Part shown: positions 8,180-17,197 of the stretch, piece by piece
Position numbering within the stretch: the first letter of the stretch is position 1
Layout of the letters: each line of letters opens with the position of its first letter
Assembly: GCA_018057035.1 (NCBI GenBank)
Contig: JAGPEN010000001.1
Location: 29,599 to 93,598 of the forward strand
Length of the DNA stretch: 64,000 nucleotides
Reading direction: 5' to 3'
DNA from: Aminivibrio sp.
Lineage (GTDB): Bacteria > Synergistota > Synergistia > Synergistales > Aminobacteriaceae
Notes under the pieces: generated by a model
Databases searched by the model: none
Seen by the model: only the letters and a program-made list of their open reading frames with translations
Told to the model about the DNA's origin: nothing
Position numbers and translations under genes: made by a program

Positions 8180-9383
8180 GGGGATGGCGTTTCTTTTCCT
8201 CTCCCGGAGAAAAAACTGCCGTCAGCTCTTCCCAGACGTTGGCCGCCGACTCCTCGATGCCCGAGAGAAGAAGACCTTCTCCCCTCAGCCCTGCGGGGGC
8301 TTTCCCCATCACCGGAAGGCGGGCCGCTGACCGCATTTTCCGAAGGATCTCCATGCCGACAGAATCCGCCCCGAGAACCCGTATATATTGAGGACCCGAG
8401 CGCTGGAGCTCCCTGTTTTCCTGGTGACCGATCCCCAGAAGGAAATGGACCAGCTGGCGCTGTATTCTGCCCCGCGGATAACGGGCCGTGGTGCATTTCG
8501 AAACGAACTCGGACCAGGAAGAACAGAGAGCAGCATATTTCAACAGCCGGTTTTCCATCCCTTCGGTCATCTCGGAGGACAGGGCAAGTTCTTCCGCCGG
8601 AGTCCTGAGAAGAAGAAAACGGATCAGCCTCCAGAGCATTTCCCTGGAGAGGACCACATTCCCCCTCCGGATGCACCGGTTCAATATACTGACGGTAGAG
8701 GAGGGAAGAGCTTTTTCCGCCTCTTTCCGGTTGCCCTCCTCCAGGGCTTTTCTCACCGCGGAAGCGCTCGGGAAAACACTTGCGAGATCAGGGTCATGAA
8801 AAGCCGCTCCCATCCGCTGAACGGGCCTGCAGGCAATGGAGTATCCCTTCCTGAGAATCCTCTCCATGTAGGAGAGTGCCAGGGTATTGTTGGGCCTCGA
8901 CACGAATGTCCCCCATCCACTGTGAATTTCTTCCAGTGCTGCAGCCCTGGCCTTGACGTAGGAAAATCCCGAATTCAGCTTTTTTTTCAGATTATCCTTG
9001 AAATGCGAGGGTTCGTGCACTAAAATATCAAGGATAGGAGCCGGCTCGAATTCCGGCTGCTCCATTCCGAAGGAAAGGGTCTCAACCATTCCTGTGGCGG
9101 CAAGAATATCCACGGCGCCGGCGGCAAAAATTCCGGCGTTATGGCAGGAAAAAAAAGCAGGCAGTTCAAGCACGAGATTGGCCCCTGCCCCGAGAGCGGA
9201 CTCGGCACGGTCCCATTTGCTCATAACGGCAGGCTCGCCCCGTTGGGTAAAATAGGACGACAGCACGACGACTACGGCATCGTCCTTGTTTTCCCTTGAC
9301 TTTCCCAGATGGAAAAGATGACCGTTATGGAACGGGTTATATTCGGCCACAATACCTATTATTTTTTTATATATTCCGACCAT
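8139..9383 (-). CDS. tmcAL: tRNA(Met) cytidine acetate ligase TmcAL (YlbM family)
   Basis: TmcAL uses acetate and ATP to form N4-acetylcytidine at the wobble position of elongator tRNA-Met. The 414-residue protein starts with IIGIVAEYNPFHNGH (nucleotidyltransferase HxGH motif at residues 16-22), followed by QRGEPAVMSKWDRAESAL and GANLVLELP, all typical of the family. I chose the ATG at 9383; the frame continues upstream, but homologues begin here. It neighbours acetate kinase, and coaD lies convergent to it, a frequent neighbour in other genomes. The elongator tRNA-Met it should act on is at 42467. Confidence 0.9.
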   Translation of the reverse strand: MVGIYKKIIGIVAEYNPFHNGHLFHLGKSRENKDDAVVVVLSSYFTQRGEPAVMSKWDRAESALGAGANLVLELPAFFSCHNAGIFAAGAVDILAATGMVETLSFGMEQPEFEPAPILDILVHEPSHFKDNLKKKLNSGFSYVKARAAALEEIHSGWGTFVSRPNNTLALSYMERILRKGYSIACRPVQRMGAAFHDPDLASVFPSASAVRKALEEGNRKEAEKALPSSTVSILNRCIRRGNVVLSREMLWRLIRFLLLRTPAEELALSSEMTEGMENRLLKYAALCSSWSEFVSKCTTARYPRGRIQRQLVHFLLGIGHQENRELQRSGPQYIRVLGADSVGMEILRKMRSAARLPVMGKAPAGLRGEGLLLSGIEESAANVWEELTAVFSPGEEKKRHPLMEECFSEGENVP

Positions 9384-9407
9384 CCGCCTTTCACCGGGCT
9401 GCACCAT

Positions 9408-9437
9408 ACGATACAGCCGGGAAGAGGCGGCGGTCAA
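9408..9437 (-). promoter_or_regulatory. Possible promoter of tmcAL
   Basis: On the minus strand, TTGACC (9432-9437) and TATCGT (9408-9413) are separated by 18 bases, 25 bases before the proposed start. Pattern evidence only. Confidence 0.35.
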
Positions 9438-9462
9438 GCAGAAGAGAGGAAGGGGTCGCGCA

Positions 9463-10665
9463 ATGAAAATTCTGGTGGTCAACTGTGGTAGTTCATCCCT
9501 CAAGTATCAGCTTTTTGACATGACCGACGAATCGGTGCTCGCCAAGGGACTTGTGGAGAGAATAGGCATAGAGGGAGCCCGTATCAAGCATACGAAGACC
9601 GGCATGGATTCCGTCATCAGGAACACCGAAATTCCCAACCACAAGGTGGCCTTCAAGGTAGTGGTCGAGGCGTTGCTCGACGGCGACCATGGGGTTCTGA
9701 AGAGCCTCGATGAACTTTCCGCCGTGGGACACAGGGTTGTGCATGCCGGTGAAAAGTATGCCGGTTCCGTCATGATCACCCAGGACGTCATCGATGCCCT
9801 TGAAGAATGCGTGCCCCTCGCGCCCCTTCATAACCCCGCAAACCTGATGGGAATTTACGCCGTCACCGAAGCCCTTCCCAACATACCCCAGGTCGGCGTT
9901 TTCGACACGGCGTTCCATCAGACCATGCCCGGGTACGCCTATATGTACGGAGTTCCCTACCATTATTACGAGAAGTATAAGGTCCGCCGCTACGGCTTCC
10001 ACGGCACAAGCCACTTCTACGTGTCCAGGAAAGCTGCGGAAATCCTCGGAAAACCCGTGGAGTCACTGAACATCGTCACCTGCCATATGGGGAACGGGAG
10101 TTCCATCGCCGCCGTCAAGGGAGGAAAATCCATGGACACCAGCATGGGATTCAGCCCTCTTCCCGGAGTGATCATGGGCACGAGGTCAGGAGACGTGGAC
10201 CCGCTCCTTGTTTCCTTCCTCTCGGAACAGGAAGGAATTGACAACAAGGCCATGAGCCACGTCCTCAACAAGGAAAGCGGTCTTCTCGGCATCTCGGGCG
10301 TGAGCAGCGACCTCAGGGACATTGAGGAAGCGGCTGATGCCGGCAACCCGAGAGCACGGCTTGCCGAGGAAATGCTCTATTACGGCGTCAAAAAGTACAT
10401 CGGATCCTATGCGGCTGCCATGGGCGGAATCGATGTACTGGTCTTCACAGCCGGCATCGGGGAGAACAGCGCCCGGGCCCGGGAAGGGATTTGCTCCGGC
10501 CTCGAATTCATGGGAGTGAAGCTCGATCTTGAGAAAAACCAGATCCGCGGCAAGGAGCGCATCATCAGCACGGACGACAGCCGGGTTAAGGTTCTCGTCG
10601 TTCCCACCGATGAAGAACTCGTCATCGCCAGGGATACGAAGAAGATCGCCATGGACAGGAACTAG
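9463..10665 (+). CDS. ackA: Acetate kinase
   Basis: AckA interconverts acetyl phosphate plus ADP with acetate plus ATP, the substrate-level phosphorylation step of acetate fermentation. At 400 residues it is full length: KILVVNCGSSSLKYQL at the N-terminus, FDTAFHQTMP, RRYGFHGTSH and the GNGSS phosphate loop, then TRSGDVDP and FTAGIGENS. The Shine-Dalgarno is GGAAGGGG. No phosphotransacetylase gene is adjacent, so the acetyl phosphate source is outside the window. It probably works downstream of the pyruvate:ferredoxin oxidoreductase. Confidence 0.97.
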   Translation: MKILVVNCGSSSLKYQLFDMTDESVLAKGLVERIGIEGARIKHTKTGMDSVIRNTEIPNHKVAFKVVVEALLDGDHGVLKSLDELSAVGHRVVHAGEKYAGSVMITQDVIDALEECVPLAPLHNPANLMGIYAVTEALPNIPQVGVFDTAFHQTMPGYAYMYGVPYHYYEKYKVRRYGFHGTSHFYVSRKAAEILGKPVESLNIVTCHMGNGSSIAAVKGGKSMDTSMGFSPLPGVIMGTRSGDVDPLLVSFLSEQEGIDNKAMSHVLNKESGLLGISGVSSDLRDIEEAADAGNPRARLAEEMLYYGVKKYIGSYAAAMGGIDVLVFTAGIGENSARAREGICSGLEFMGVKLDLEKNQIRGKERIISTDDSRVKVLVVPTDEELVIARDTKKIAMDRN

Positions 10666-10692
10666 CGGAACCCTTCCGGGAGGCTCTTCAGA

Positions 10693-11268
10693 ATGCTGAC
10701 GGAAAAGCCGGCTTCATGGAAATTCGAGCTTGAAACTCCGGAACTCGGCAACCCGGAAGCCGTGACATTTCTTCATGACGAAGCGGAAACAGGGCAGCTC
10801 GAGGGCATTTTGTACGACGGCCTGACGTTCAGCTTCGAGGGACCGGTCATCGTGGATGCAGAGGGGCGCTGGCTCGACAGCGATCTTGCGGTTTCATTGA
10901 AGATTTCCGCGACCTTTTCCGCCCCATGTTCACGATGTCTTGAACTTTCACGTATTGAAATTCTGAACGATTTCCTGTATCTTTATTCATTGCGGAAGAA
11001 AGAGTCTCCAGAGGAAGCTCCGGAAGATGAAAATTTCCATGTAGTACTGGTGTCGAGATGGCAGCGTTTTTTCGATATTTCGGATCACGTGTGGGAGAGC
11101 GTTGTCGTATCCCTTCCCAGCAAGGTTCTTTGTTCATCCGGCTGCAAGGGATTATGCCCCCAGTGCGGGCGTCCTCTCAAGAACGGCGATTGCGGCTGTT
11201 CAGCGAAAGAGCTTGATCCGAGGATGGAAAAGCTTCTCGGCATTAAAATTGAAGAGACGAAAGAATAA
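10693..11268 (+). CDS. yceD: YceD/DUF177 family protein
   Basis: A 191-residue member of the DUF177 (YceD, 23S rRNA accumulation) family. The core CSRCLE motif near residue 80 and the C-terminal cysteine-rich segment CKGLCPQCGRPLKNGDCGC are visible; the latter probably binds zinc. Genes of this family almost always precede rpmF and the plsX-fab genes, as here. A role in linking ribosome supply and lipid synthesis has been proposed for the family, but the biochemical function is not established. Confidence 0.88.
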   Translation: MLTEKPASWKFELETPELGNPEAVTFLHDEAETGQLEGILYDGLTFSFEGPVIVDAEGRWLDSDLAVSLKISATFSAPCSRCLELSRIEILNDFLYLYSLRKKESPEEAPEDENFHVVLVSRWQRFFDISDHVWESVVVSLPSKVLCSSGCKGLCPQCGRPLKNGDCGCSAKELDPRMEKLLGIKIEETKE

Positions 11269-11289
11269 CGAAAAGGAGGGAAGTCCAGA

Positions 11290-11493
11290 ATGGCAACGCC
11301 GAAAAGCAGGGTATCCCATGCCCGTACACATAAAAGAAAGTCCGAGTGGATCGGGGCTCTTACTGCTCCGGAAGTGACGACGTGCCCCCATTGCGGTGAG
11401 GTGATCCAGAATTACCGGGCCTGCGGTGAATGTGGTTTTTACCGGGGCAGGCAGGTAGTAAAAACCGCCTCGGAAGAAAAGAAAGAGGCTTGA
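11290..11493 (+). CDS. rpmF: 50S ribosomal protein L32
   Basis: A 67-residue L32 with the typical MATPKSRVSHARTHKRKS N-terminus. It keeps two CxxC pairs (CPHCGE and CGECG), so this is the zinc-binding C+ form. It is preceded by AAGGAGGG, 21 bases after yceD, and followed by a strong terminator that separates it from fapR. Confidence 0.96.
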   Translation: MATPKSRVSHARTHKRKSEWIGALTAPEVTTCPHCGEVIQNYRACGECGFYRGRQVVKTASEEKKEA

Positions 11494-11510
11494 TCTGAAG
11501 AAACCGGGCA

Positions 11511-11538
11511 AGAGGAAGGGAGACCTTCCTCTTTTTTT
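11511..11538 (+). terminator. Terminator after rpmF
   Basis: AGAGGAAGG and CCTTCCTCT form a perfect 9-bp stem around GAGA, followed by TTTTTTT. Confidence 0.92.
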
Positions 11539-11559
11539 ATTTTTCCGTCTTCCCCCATA

Positions 11560-11588
11560 TTGACCGTTCGCCCCCCTGGTACTATACT
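11560..11588 (+). promoter_or_regulatory. Promoter of the fapR-fab operon
   Basis: TTGACC (11560-11565) and TATACT (11583-11588) are separated by exactly 17 bases, 40 bases before fapR. The spacer end and -10 contain GGTACTA, the complement of the TAGTACC half of the known FapR box, which suggests autoregulation. Confidence 0.7.
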
Positions 11589-11628
11589 TTCCACATCTTA
11601 AGAGCAGATAATATCATCAGGTGCCAAA

Positions 11629-12213
11629 ATGGAGGGGACATCCATCAAGTCTCAGAAAAAGAAAAACAGGCAGGACAGGCTCTTAAAACTTATCGAACAA
11701 AATCCGCTGGCCACCGATGAGGAACTCGCAGCCTCTCTTGAGGCGAGCGTGAGCACCATCAGGCTGGACAGAGCCGTTCTGGGTGTCCCTGAGTTGAGGG
11801 AGAGAATGCGCTCCATGGCCCAGAAGGCCACCAGCAGGCTTCGCTCGCTGAAACAGAGCGAAGTGGTCGGGGACCTTCTCGAACTCGAGCCGAACAAGTG
11901 GGCCCTTTCGGTGCTTGAGACCCGCAGAGAGATGGCTTTCCGGAAAACGGACATGGTGTGGGACCATTACATTTACGCCCAGGCCAGTTCCATAGCCATC
12001 GCCGTCGTGGAAGCCGACCTGGTCATAGTGGATTCCATGCGGGGGGAATACAAGGGACACGCGAGAGTTGGAGACTCCCTGGTCGCCAGGGCAAAGGTCG
12101 GTGTTCAGAAAGACGGAAAGTACATCGTCAGCGTGAGGACAAAGGTCGGCGAAAAAGAAATTTTCGTGGGGAGATTTATCGCTGCAATTGTTTCGCAAAA
12201 CGGACCGGCGTAG
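11629..12213 (+). CDS. fapR: Fatty acid and phospholipid biosynthesis regulator FapR
   Basis: FapR represses fatty acid and phospholipid genes and releases DNA on binding malonyl-CoA. The 194-residue protein has an N-terminal helix-turn-helix (about residues 15-55, RLLKLIEQNPLATDEELAASL...STIRLDR) and a C-terminal hotdog-fold effector domain (about 95-190). That is the FapR architecture, and the length matches B. subtilis FapR. It heads the plsX-fabH-fabK-fabD-fabG-acpP-fabF run, as in Firmicutes. The Shine-Dalgarno (AGGTG) is weak, which suits a repressor. I rate the family call as strong. Confidence 0.9.
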   Translation: MEGTSIKSQKKKNRQDRLLKLIEQNPLATDEELAASLEASVSTIRLDRAVLGVPELRERMRSMAQKATSRLRSLKQSEVVGDLLELEPNKWALSVLETRREMAFRKTDMVWDHYIYAQASSIAIAVVEADLVIVDSMRGEYKGHARVGDSLVARAKVGVQKDGKYIVSVRTKVGEKEIFVGRFIAAIVSQNGPA

Positions 12214-12234
12214 CGTGAGAGAGGTGATCTTCAT

Positions 12235-13224
12235 TTGATTCTTGCCCTTGATGCCATGGGCGGTGACCATGGCCCTTCAGAAGTGTGCAGGGGAGCCATA
12301 GCCGCCTGCGAAGAGCACTCTGATCTTGAACTTGTACTTGTGGGCAATAGCTCGGATATTGAACCTATGCTCGACGGAGCGTCCCCGGACGTTTCCGGGA
12401 GGATTTCCATAGTCCACGCCGAGGAACGTATCGGCATGGATGAGCATCCCACGGTCGCCATTCGGAAGAAGCGCCATTCAAGCCTTCGGATAGCCATGGA
12501 AATGGTCCGGAGCGGCGAAGCCTTGGGGTGTGTTTCCGCCGGCAACACGGGAGCTATCGTCGCCGGCGGAGTGCTTGTCGTGGGGAGGATTTCCGGAATT
12601 GACCGTCCTGCCCTTGGCGTGGCGCTGCCTACGCTCAACAAATACACCTTCCTTCTTGACGTCGGAGCGACCGTACGGAGCAAACCAGAAAACCTGTTCC
12701 AGTTCGCCCACATGGGCAACGTGTATTCAAAGAAAATACTCGGAGTTTCCGAACCCCAGGTTGCCCTCCTGGCCAACGGATCCGAGGAGATCAAGGGCGA
12801 CGAAGTCATTGCCGGAGCGAAAGCCCTCATAAAGGCGAGCACCCTGAATTTCACCGGATATGTTGAGGGCGACGACATACCCTATAGCCGCGCCGACGTG
12901 GTGGTGTGCGACGGCTTTTCGGGAAACGTGGTGCTCAAGTTTGCGGAAGGCCTGATGTCGGCCGTGTATTCCATACTCAAGGAAGAGATGGGGCACAGGA
13001 TAATGCCCAAGCTCGGAATGGTCTTCATGATCCCGATGATGAAGGATCTCTGGGCGCGGTTTAATTACGAAAAACACGGAGGCACCCCCCTCCTTGGAGT
13101 GAACGGGATCGTTGTGAAAGCCCACGGGCGCTCAAAGGCTCCGGCAATCACAAATGCCCTGAGAGTCGCACGGAATTTCGTTCTGCAGAACGGCGTCGAA
13201 CTGATCAGAGAAGAGTTGGGGTAA
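12235..13224 (+). CDS. plsX: Phosphate acyltransferase PlsX
   Basis: PlsX converts acyl-ACP to acyl-phosphate, the donor for PlsY in phosphatidic acid synthesis. The 329-residue protein begins ILALDAMGGDHGP from a TTG start preceded by GAGAGAGGTGAT. The VSAGNTGA segment (around residue 100) and the GNVVLKFAEG motif near residue 225 are characteristic. It lies 21 bases after fapR and 14 before fabH, so it is surely co-transcribed with them. Confidence 0.95.
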   Translation: MILALDAMGGDHGPSEVCRGAIAACEEHSDLELVLVGNSSDIEPMLDGASPDVSGRISIVHAEERIGMDEHPTVAIRKKRHSSLRIAMEMVRSGEALGCVSAGNTGAIVAGGVLVVGRISGIDRPALGVALPTLNKYTFLLDVGATVRSKPENLFQFAHMGNVYSKKILGVSEPQVALLANGSEEIKGDEVIAGAKALIKASTLNFTGYVEGDDIPYSRADVVVCDGFSGNVVLKFAEGLMSAVYSILKEEMGHRIMPKLGMVFMIPMMKDLWARFNYEKHGGTPLLGVNGIVVKAHGRSKAPAITNALRVARNFVLQNGVELIREELG

Positions 13225-13238
13225 AGGAGGTTTCCCCT

Positions 13239-14237
13239 ATGGGTTTTTATTCCGGTATTTCCGTTTCCATAAAGGGCACGGGAATGTACGTACCAGAGAA
13301 GGTGCTGACGAACAACGATCTTTCGCAGATGGTGGAAACCAGCGACGAATGGATCCGGGAAAGAACCGGCATCTGCCGCCGCCACATTGCAGCGGAGGGA
13401 GAACTGACGAGCGGGGTAGCCGCCAAAGCTGCCCGGAACGCCCTCGTGAATTCCGGCACCGATCCTCTGGAGCTGGACATGATTATCGTTGCGACGAACA
13501 GCCCTGATACCCTTTTTCCCGGAGTCGGTCCCAAGGTCCAGGGAATTCTCGGAGCTGGAAAGGCCGGCGCTTTTGACGTCCAGTCGGGGTGCACCAGCGG
13601 CGTGTATGCCCTTTCTCTGGCCGCCGGCGGGATCGCGTCCGGAATCTGGAAAAAAGTTCTCGTCATCGGAGCTGAAGTCCTTTCCCCCATTATCGACTGG
13701 ACCGACAGGAACACATGCATTCTCTTCGGTGACGGTGCGGGGGCCATGGTGCTGGGGGTATCAGGAGAAGGGGAAGGCCGTTTCATTTCGGCAGACCTGA
13801 GGTCAGACGGAACAAAACACGACCAGATCACATTATCCGGCGGGCTTGTGGAACATCCGGCTTCACCTGAAACTCTTGAAAACAAGCTTCACTTTGTCTC
13901 AATGAAAGGAAATGATGTTTTCCGTTTCGTCAACAGGATCATTCCGCCTTTTTTGCGCCAGTTTTGCCTCGATTCCGGGATGGAGCCGGAAGATATCGCC
14001 TGGTGGTTTTTCCACCAGGCAAACCAGAGGATTATCGAGCGGGCGGCGGAGCGTCTTGGGATTTCTCCGGAGAAAGTTGTCATCAACATAGACGAATACG
14101 GAAACACCTCAGCGGCTTCGGTTTTCATCGCCCTTCACGAATTTCTCGGGACGGGCAGGGTGCAAAAAGGAGACAGGCTGCTCTTTACGGCTTTCGGAGC
14201 GGGCATGACATATGGAGGTATCATCTATGAAGCATGA
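13239..14237 (+). CDS. fabH: Beta-ketoacyl-ACP synthase III
   Basis: FabH condenses acetyl-CoA (or a branched acyl-CoA) with malonyl-ACP to start fatty acid synthesis. At 332 residues it has the N-terminal GTGMYVPEKVLTNNDL and SDEWIRERTGI motifs. The catalytic cysteine is near residue 118 in SGCTSG, where most homologues have ACAG. Histidine lies in FFHQANQRI (near 259) and asparagine in YGNTSAAS (near 289), so the triad is complete. The Shine-Dalgarno AAAGGAGG is excellent. Its 3' end overlaps fabK by 11 bases. Confidence 0.95.
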   Translation: MGFYSGISVSIKGTGMYVPEKVLTNNDLSQMVETSDEWIRERTGICRRHIAAEGELTSGVAAKAARNALVNSGTDPLELDMIIVATNSPDTLFPGVGPKVQGILGAGKAGAFDVQSGCTSGVYALSLAAGGIASGIWKKVLVIGAEVLSPIIDWTDRNTCILFGDGAGAMVLGVSGEGEGRFISADLRSDGTKHDQITLSGGLVEHPASPETLENKLHFVSMKGNDVFRFVNRIIPPFLRQFCLDSGMEPEDIAWWFFHQANQRIIERAAERLGISPEKVVINIDEYGNTSAASVFIALHEFLGTGRVQKGDRLLFTAFGAGMTYGGIIYEA

Positions 14238-15198
14238 CTCCGGCGCTGCATTCAGCGACAACAGGATTACCCGTCTTCTCGGGTGCGACTATCCCCTGGT
14301 CCAGGGAGGCATGGCCTGGGTGGCGGATGCCAGCCTTGCCGCTGCGGTGAGCAACGGCGGAGGACTCGGCCTCATCGCCGCAGCAAATATGCCGCCGGAC
14401 CTTCTCGAGCTCCAGCTGCAAAAAGTGAGGACCCTGACGGACAAGCCCTTCGGTGTCAACATCATGCTCATGTCGCCCACTGTAGACCAGGTGATCGACC
14501 TCGTGGCCAGGTACAGGGTACCCATCGTGACCACCGGAGCGGGAAGCCCGGGAAAGGTCATCGAGATCCTCAAGCCCCTCGGGACGATAATCGTCCCCGT
14601 CATTGCCTCCGTTGCCCAGGCGAAAAGGGTTGAAAAGCAGGGAGCCGACGCAGTGGTGGCCGAAGGGATGGAAGCGGGCGGGCATATCGGTGAACTCACC
14701 ACTATGGTGCTCATTCCCCAAATTGCCGATTCCGTGGAAATACCCGTCATTGCGGCGGGCGGCATTGCCGACGGCAGAGGGGTGGCGGCGGCCTTCGCTC
14801 TCGGGGCTGAAGGCGTTCAGGTCGGGACCCGGTTTATCTGCTGTGAGGAATCCACTGTTCACCCGGCCTACAAGGAAGCCGTCATCAATGCCAGGGACCG
14901 GAGCAACGTGGTGACCGGCCGTTTTACCGGCCACCCCGTCCGCTGCCTGAAGAACAAGCTGACTGCTAAATTCGAGGAACTCGAAAAAAGCGGCGCCTCG
15001 GTAGAAGAATACGAACGGCTCGGCGCCGGGAAACTCCGGGCCGCCGTTGTGGACGGCGACGTGGAGTGGGGGTCGATCATGGCGGGGCAGAGCGCGGCTC
15101 TCGTAAACGACATTCTGCCCGCGGCCGAGATCATAAGGGAGCTCTTTTCAGGAGCGGAGCGGATAGTCAGCTCCCTCCCCGGAAAGGTCTCCAGGTGA
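14227..15198 (+). CDS. fabK: Enoyl-ACP reductase II FabK (FMN enzyme)
   Basis: FabK is the FMN-dependent enoyl-ACP reductase that finishes each elongation cycle in bacteria lacking or supplementing FabI. The 323-residue TIM-barrel protein has YPLVQGGMAWV at the N-terminus, GLGLIAAANM, the AEGMEAGGHIG loop, IPVIAAGGIADGRG and GVQVGTRF, all family hallmarks. I chose the ATG at 14227, which follows ATGGAGGT, over an in-frame start 15 bases upstream. No FabI is present in this fab cluster. FabK enzymes are known to be insensitive to triclosan. Confidence 0.93.
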   Translation: MKHDSGAAFSDNRITRLLGCDYPLVQGGMAWVADASLAAAVSNGGGLGLIAAANMPPDLLELQLQKVRTLTDKPFGVNIMLMSPTVDQVIDLVARYRVPIVTTGAGSPGKVIEILKPLGTIIVPVIASVAQAKRVEKQGADAVVAEGMEAGGHIGELTTMVLIPQIADSVEIPVIAAGGIADGRGVAAAFALGAEGVQVGTRFICCEESTVHPAYKEAVINARDRSNVVTGRFTGHPVRCLKNKLTAKFEELEKSGASVEEYERLGAGKLRAAVVDGDVEWGSIMAGQSAALVNDILPAAEIIRELFSGAERIVSSLPGKVSR

Positions 15199-15211
15199 GG
15201 TGATAGGGGAT

Positions 15212-16159
15212 ATGACCTACGCGCTGGTCTTTCCAGGCCAGGGGTCCCAGGAAACGGGGATGGGGAAGGATTTTTACGATGCCTTCTCCTCGGCAAGGGA
15301 CGTTTTTCACCGCGCCGACCAGGCCCTCGGATTTTCGCTGTCGAATATCATCTTCAACGGCCCTGAGGAAGAACTCAGGAGAACGGCTTTTACCCAGCCG
15401 GCAATCCTCACGGTCAGCATAGCCGTCCTGGAATGCCTCAGACGGGAAGCCGGCATCTCGCCGACTCCTCTTTTCCTTGCGGGACACAGCCTCGGCGAGT
15501 ATACCGCCCTTGTGGCCTCGGGTGTCCTTTCCCTCGAAGACGGTGTGCGGCTGGTTCATCTTCGGGGCAGGCTCATGCAGGAGGCTGTGCCGGAGGGAGA
15601 AGGCGCCATGGCCGCAATCCTGGGACTTGCACCGGAGTCCGTCGCGGCAGTCTGTAATGAAGCAGCTCCGGAAGGCGAGTGCCAGCCGGCCAACTTCAAC
15701 TCCCCGGGGCAGGTGGTTATTTCCGGCAGCACCGCATTCGTCCAGGCAGCCATGGAAAAGGCAAAAGAGGCGGGGGCGAAAAAAACGGTTCTCCTGAACG
15801 TCAGCGCCCCTTTCCACAGCAGGCAGATGCGCCCCGTTGCGGATAAGCTGCAGGAGGCCTTCAGCTCCATGAACTGGAGCGAACCGTCTGTGCCGATTGT
15901 CTGCAATGCCCTGGCGATCCCCGTGCATTCGGCCGGCGAAATCCAAAAGGCCCTTTTTGACCAGACCTTTATGCCTGTCCTCTGGCAGAACTCGGTCATC
16001 AGGATGGCTGACGACGGCGTGGATTCTTTCTTTGAGATCGGCCCCGGAGCAGTGCTCACCGGGCTGGTAAAGAAATGCAGAAAGGGCGTTGCAGCCCAGG
16101 CCTGCAGTTCAGTTCCCGAATTTGAGGCTCTTTCAAACAAACTGAAGGAGATGGTGTAG
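15212..16159 (+). CDS. fabD: Malonyl-CoA:ACP transacylase
   Basis: FabD loads malonyl groups onto acyl carrier protein. The 315-residue protein starts MTYALVFPGQGSQ and has the nucleophile serine in GHSLGEYTAL near residue 92. The catalytic histidine is in NVSAPFHSRQM near residue 200. I chose the ATG at 15212; a GTG 12 bases upstream in the same frame is less suited because homologues begin here. The next gene, fabG, starts two bases after the stop. Confidence 0.95.
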   Translation: MTYALVFPGQGSQETGMGKDFYDAFSSARDVFHRADQALGFSLSNIIFNGPEEELRRTAFTQPAILTVSIAVLECLRREAGISPTPLFLAGHSLGEYTALVASGVLSLEDGVRLVHLRGRLMQEAVPEGEGAMAAILGLAPESVAAVCNEAAPEGECQPANFNSPGQVVISGSTAFVQAAMEKAKEAGAKKTVLLNVSAPFHSRQMRPVADKLQEAFSSMNWSEPSVPIVCNALAIPVHSAGEIQKALFDQTFMPVLWQNSVIRMADDGVDSFFEIGPGAVLTGLVKKCRKGVAAQACSSVPEFEALSNKLKEMV

Positions 16160-16160
16160 A

Positions 16161-16904
16161 ATGGCTGATGCCAGGATCGCACTTGTGACCGGTGCAGGCA
16201 AGGGAATCGGCAGAGCAGTTGCCCTTCGACTTGCTGCAATGGGTTTCCTGGTCGCAGTGAATTACAACCGGAGCGAAAAGGCGGCAGACGAAGCCTGCCG
16301 CCTCATCAAGGACGGAGGCGGAACTGCCCTTCCCTTTAAGGCAGACGTTTCTTCCGGAAGCGACGTTAAGGCCCTGTTTGCCGATGTGGAACGCGGACTT
16401 GGACCCGTTGCCGTACTCGTCAACAACGCGGGAATAACGAAAGACGGCCTTCTCATGAGAATGGGAAGCGAAGATTGGGATTCCGTGCTGACAGCAAATC
16501 TCTCCTCGGTGTATCATTGCACGAAGGAAGCGATACGCGGAATGGTTCGGGCGAAATGGGGAAGGATCATCAATATTTCGTCGGTGGTCGCCCTGATAGG
16601 CAATCCCGGGCAGGCGAATTACTGCGCATCCAAGGCGGGCATCATCGGTTTTACCAAGGCTGTGGCGCGGGAATACGCCGGCAAGGGCATCACGGCGAAC
16701 GCCCTGGCGCCTGGGTATATTTCAACAGAAATGACGGATTCCCTTCCTGAAGCCGCACGGAACGCGCTTTTGCAGCAGGTTCCCGCCGGCCGGCCGGGAA
16801 CGCCGGAAGATGTGGCCGCTGCGGCCGCCTTCCTGGCATCCGGGGATGCGTCGTATATTAACGGACAGGTTATCGCCGTTGACGGCGGTATGACCATGTG
16901 CTGA
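16161..16904 (+). CDS. fabG: 3-oxoacyl-ACP reductase FabG
   Basis: FabG is the NADPH-dependent short-chain dehydrogenase that reduces beta-ketoacyl-ACP. The 247-residue protein has the Rossmann motif TGAGKGIG (residues 9-17), NNAG, and the Ser-Tyr-Lys catalytic set in INISSVVALIG and YCASKAG. ITANALAPGYISTEMT and the C-terminal VDGGMTMC are typical FabG. It lies within the fab operon, between fabD and acpP. Confidence 0.94.
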   Translation: MADARIALVTGAGKGIGRAVALRLAAMGFLVAVNYNRSEKAADEACRLIKDGGGTALPFKADVSSGSDVKALFADVERGLGPVAVLVNNAGITKDGLLMRMGSEDWDSVLTANLSSVYHCTKEAIRGMVRAKWGRIINISSVVALIGNPGQANYCASKAGIIGFTKAVAREYAGKGITANALAPGYISTEMTDSLPEAARNALLQQVPAGRPGTPEDVAAAAAFLASGDASYINGQVIAVDGGMTMC

Positions 16905-16930
16905 AATACAATGGAAGGGGGTGAACGAGG

Positions 16931-17182
16931 ATGAAAAAAGAGGAAATGCTCGCCCGTTTGAAAGAAATCATCATCGACAGGCTTGATGTCGAAGAGGACC
17001 AGATAGTGCCGGAAGCCTCCTTTGTGGAAGATCTCGGTGCAGATTCGCTGGACATCGTCGAGCTCATTATGGGCATCGAAGAAGAATTTGACATTGAAAT
17101 TCCCGACGAAGACGCTGAAAAGCTGACCACGGTGGGAGAAGCAATGAACTACACCCTCGGCAAACTCGGCGTTGACGAGTAA
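16931..17182 (+). CDS. acpP: Acyl carrier protein
   Basis: An 83-residue acidic four-helix protein that carries growing acyl chains on a phosphopantetheine arm. The attachment serine is S39 in [14 protein letters not shown]. It starts with ATG after an AGGGGGTGAACGAGG Shine-Dalgarno region, one of the strongest in the operon. A stable hairpin follows the gene before fabF. Confidence 0.96.
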   Translation: MKKEEMLARLKEIIIDRLDVEEDQIVPEASFVEDLGADSLDIVELIMGIEEEFDIEIPDEDAEKLTTVGEAMNYTLGKLGVDE

Positions 17183-17197
17183 ACCGGAGAGGAAGAC

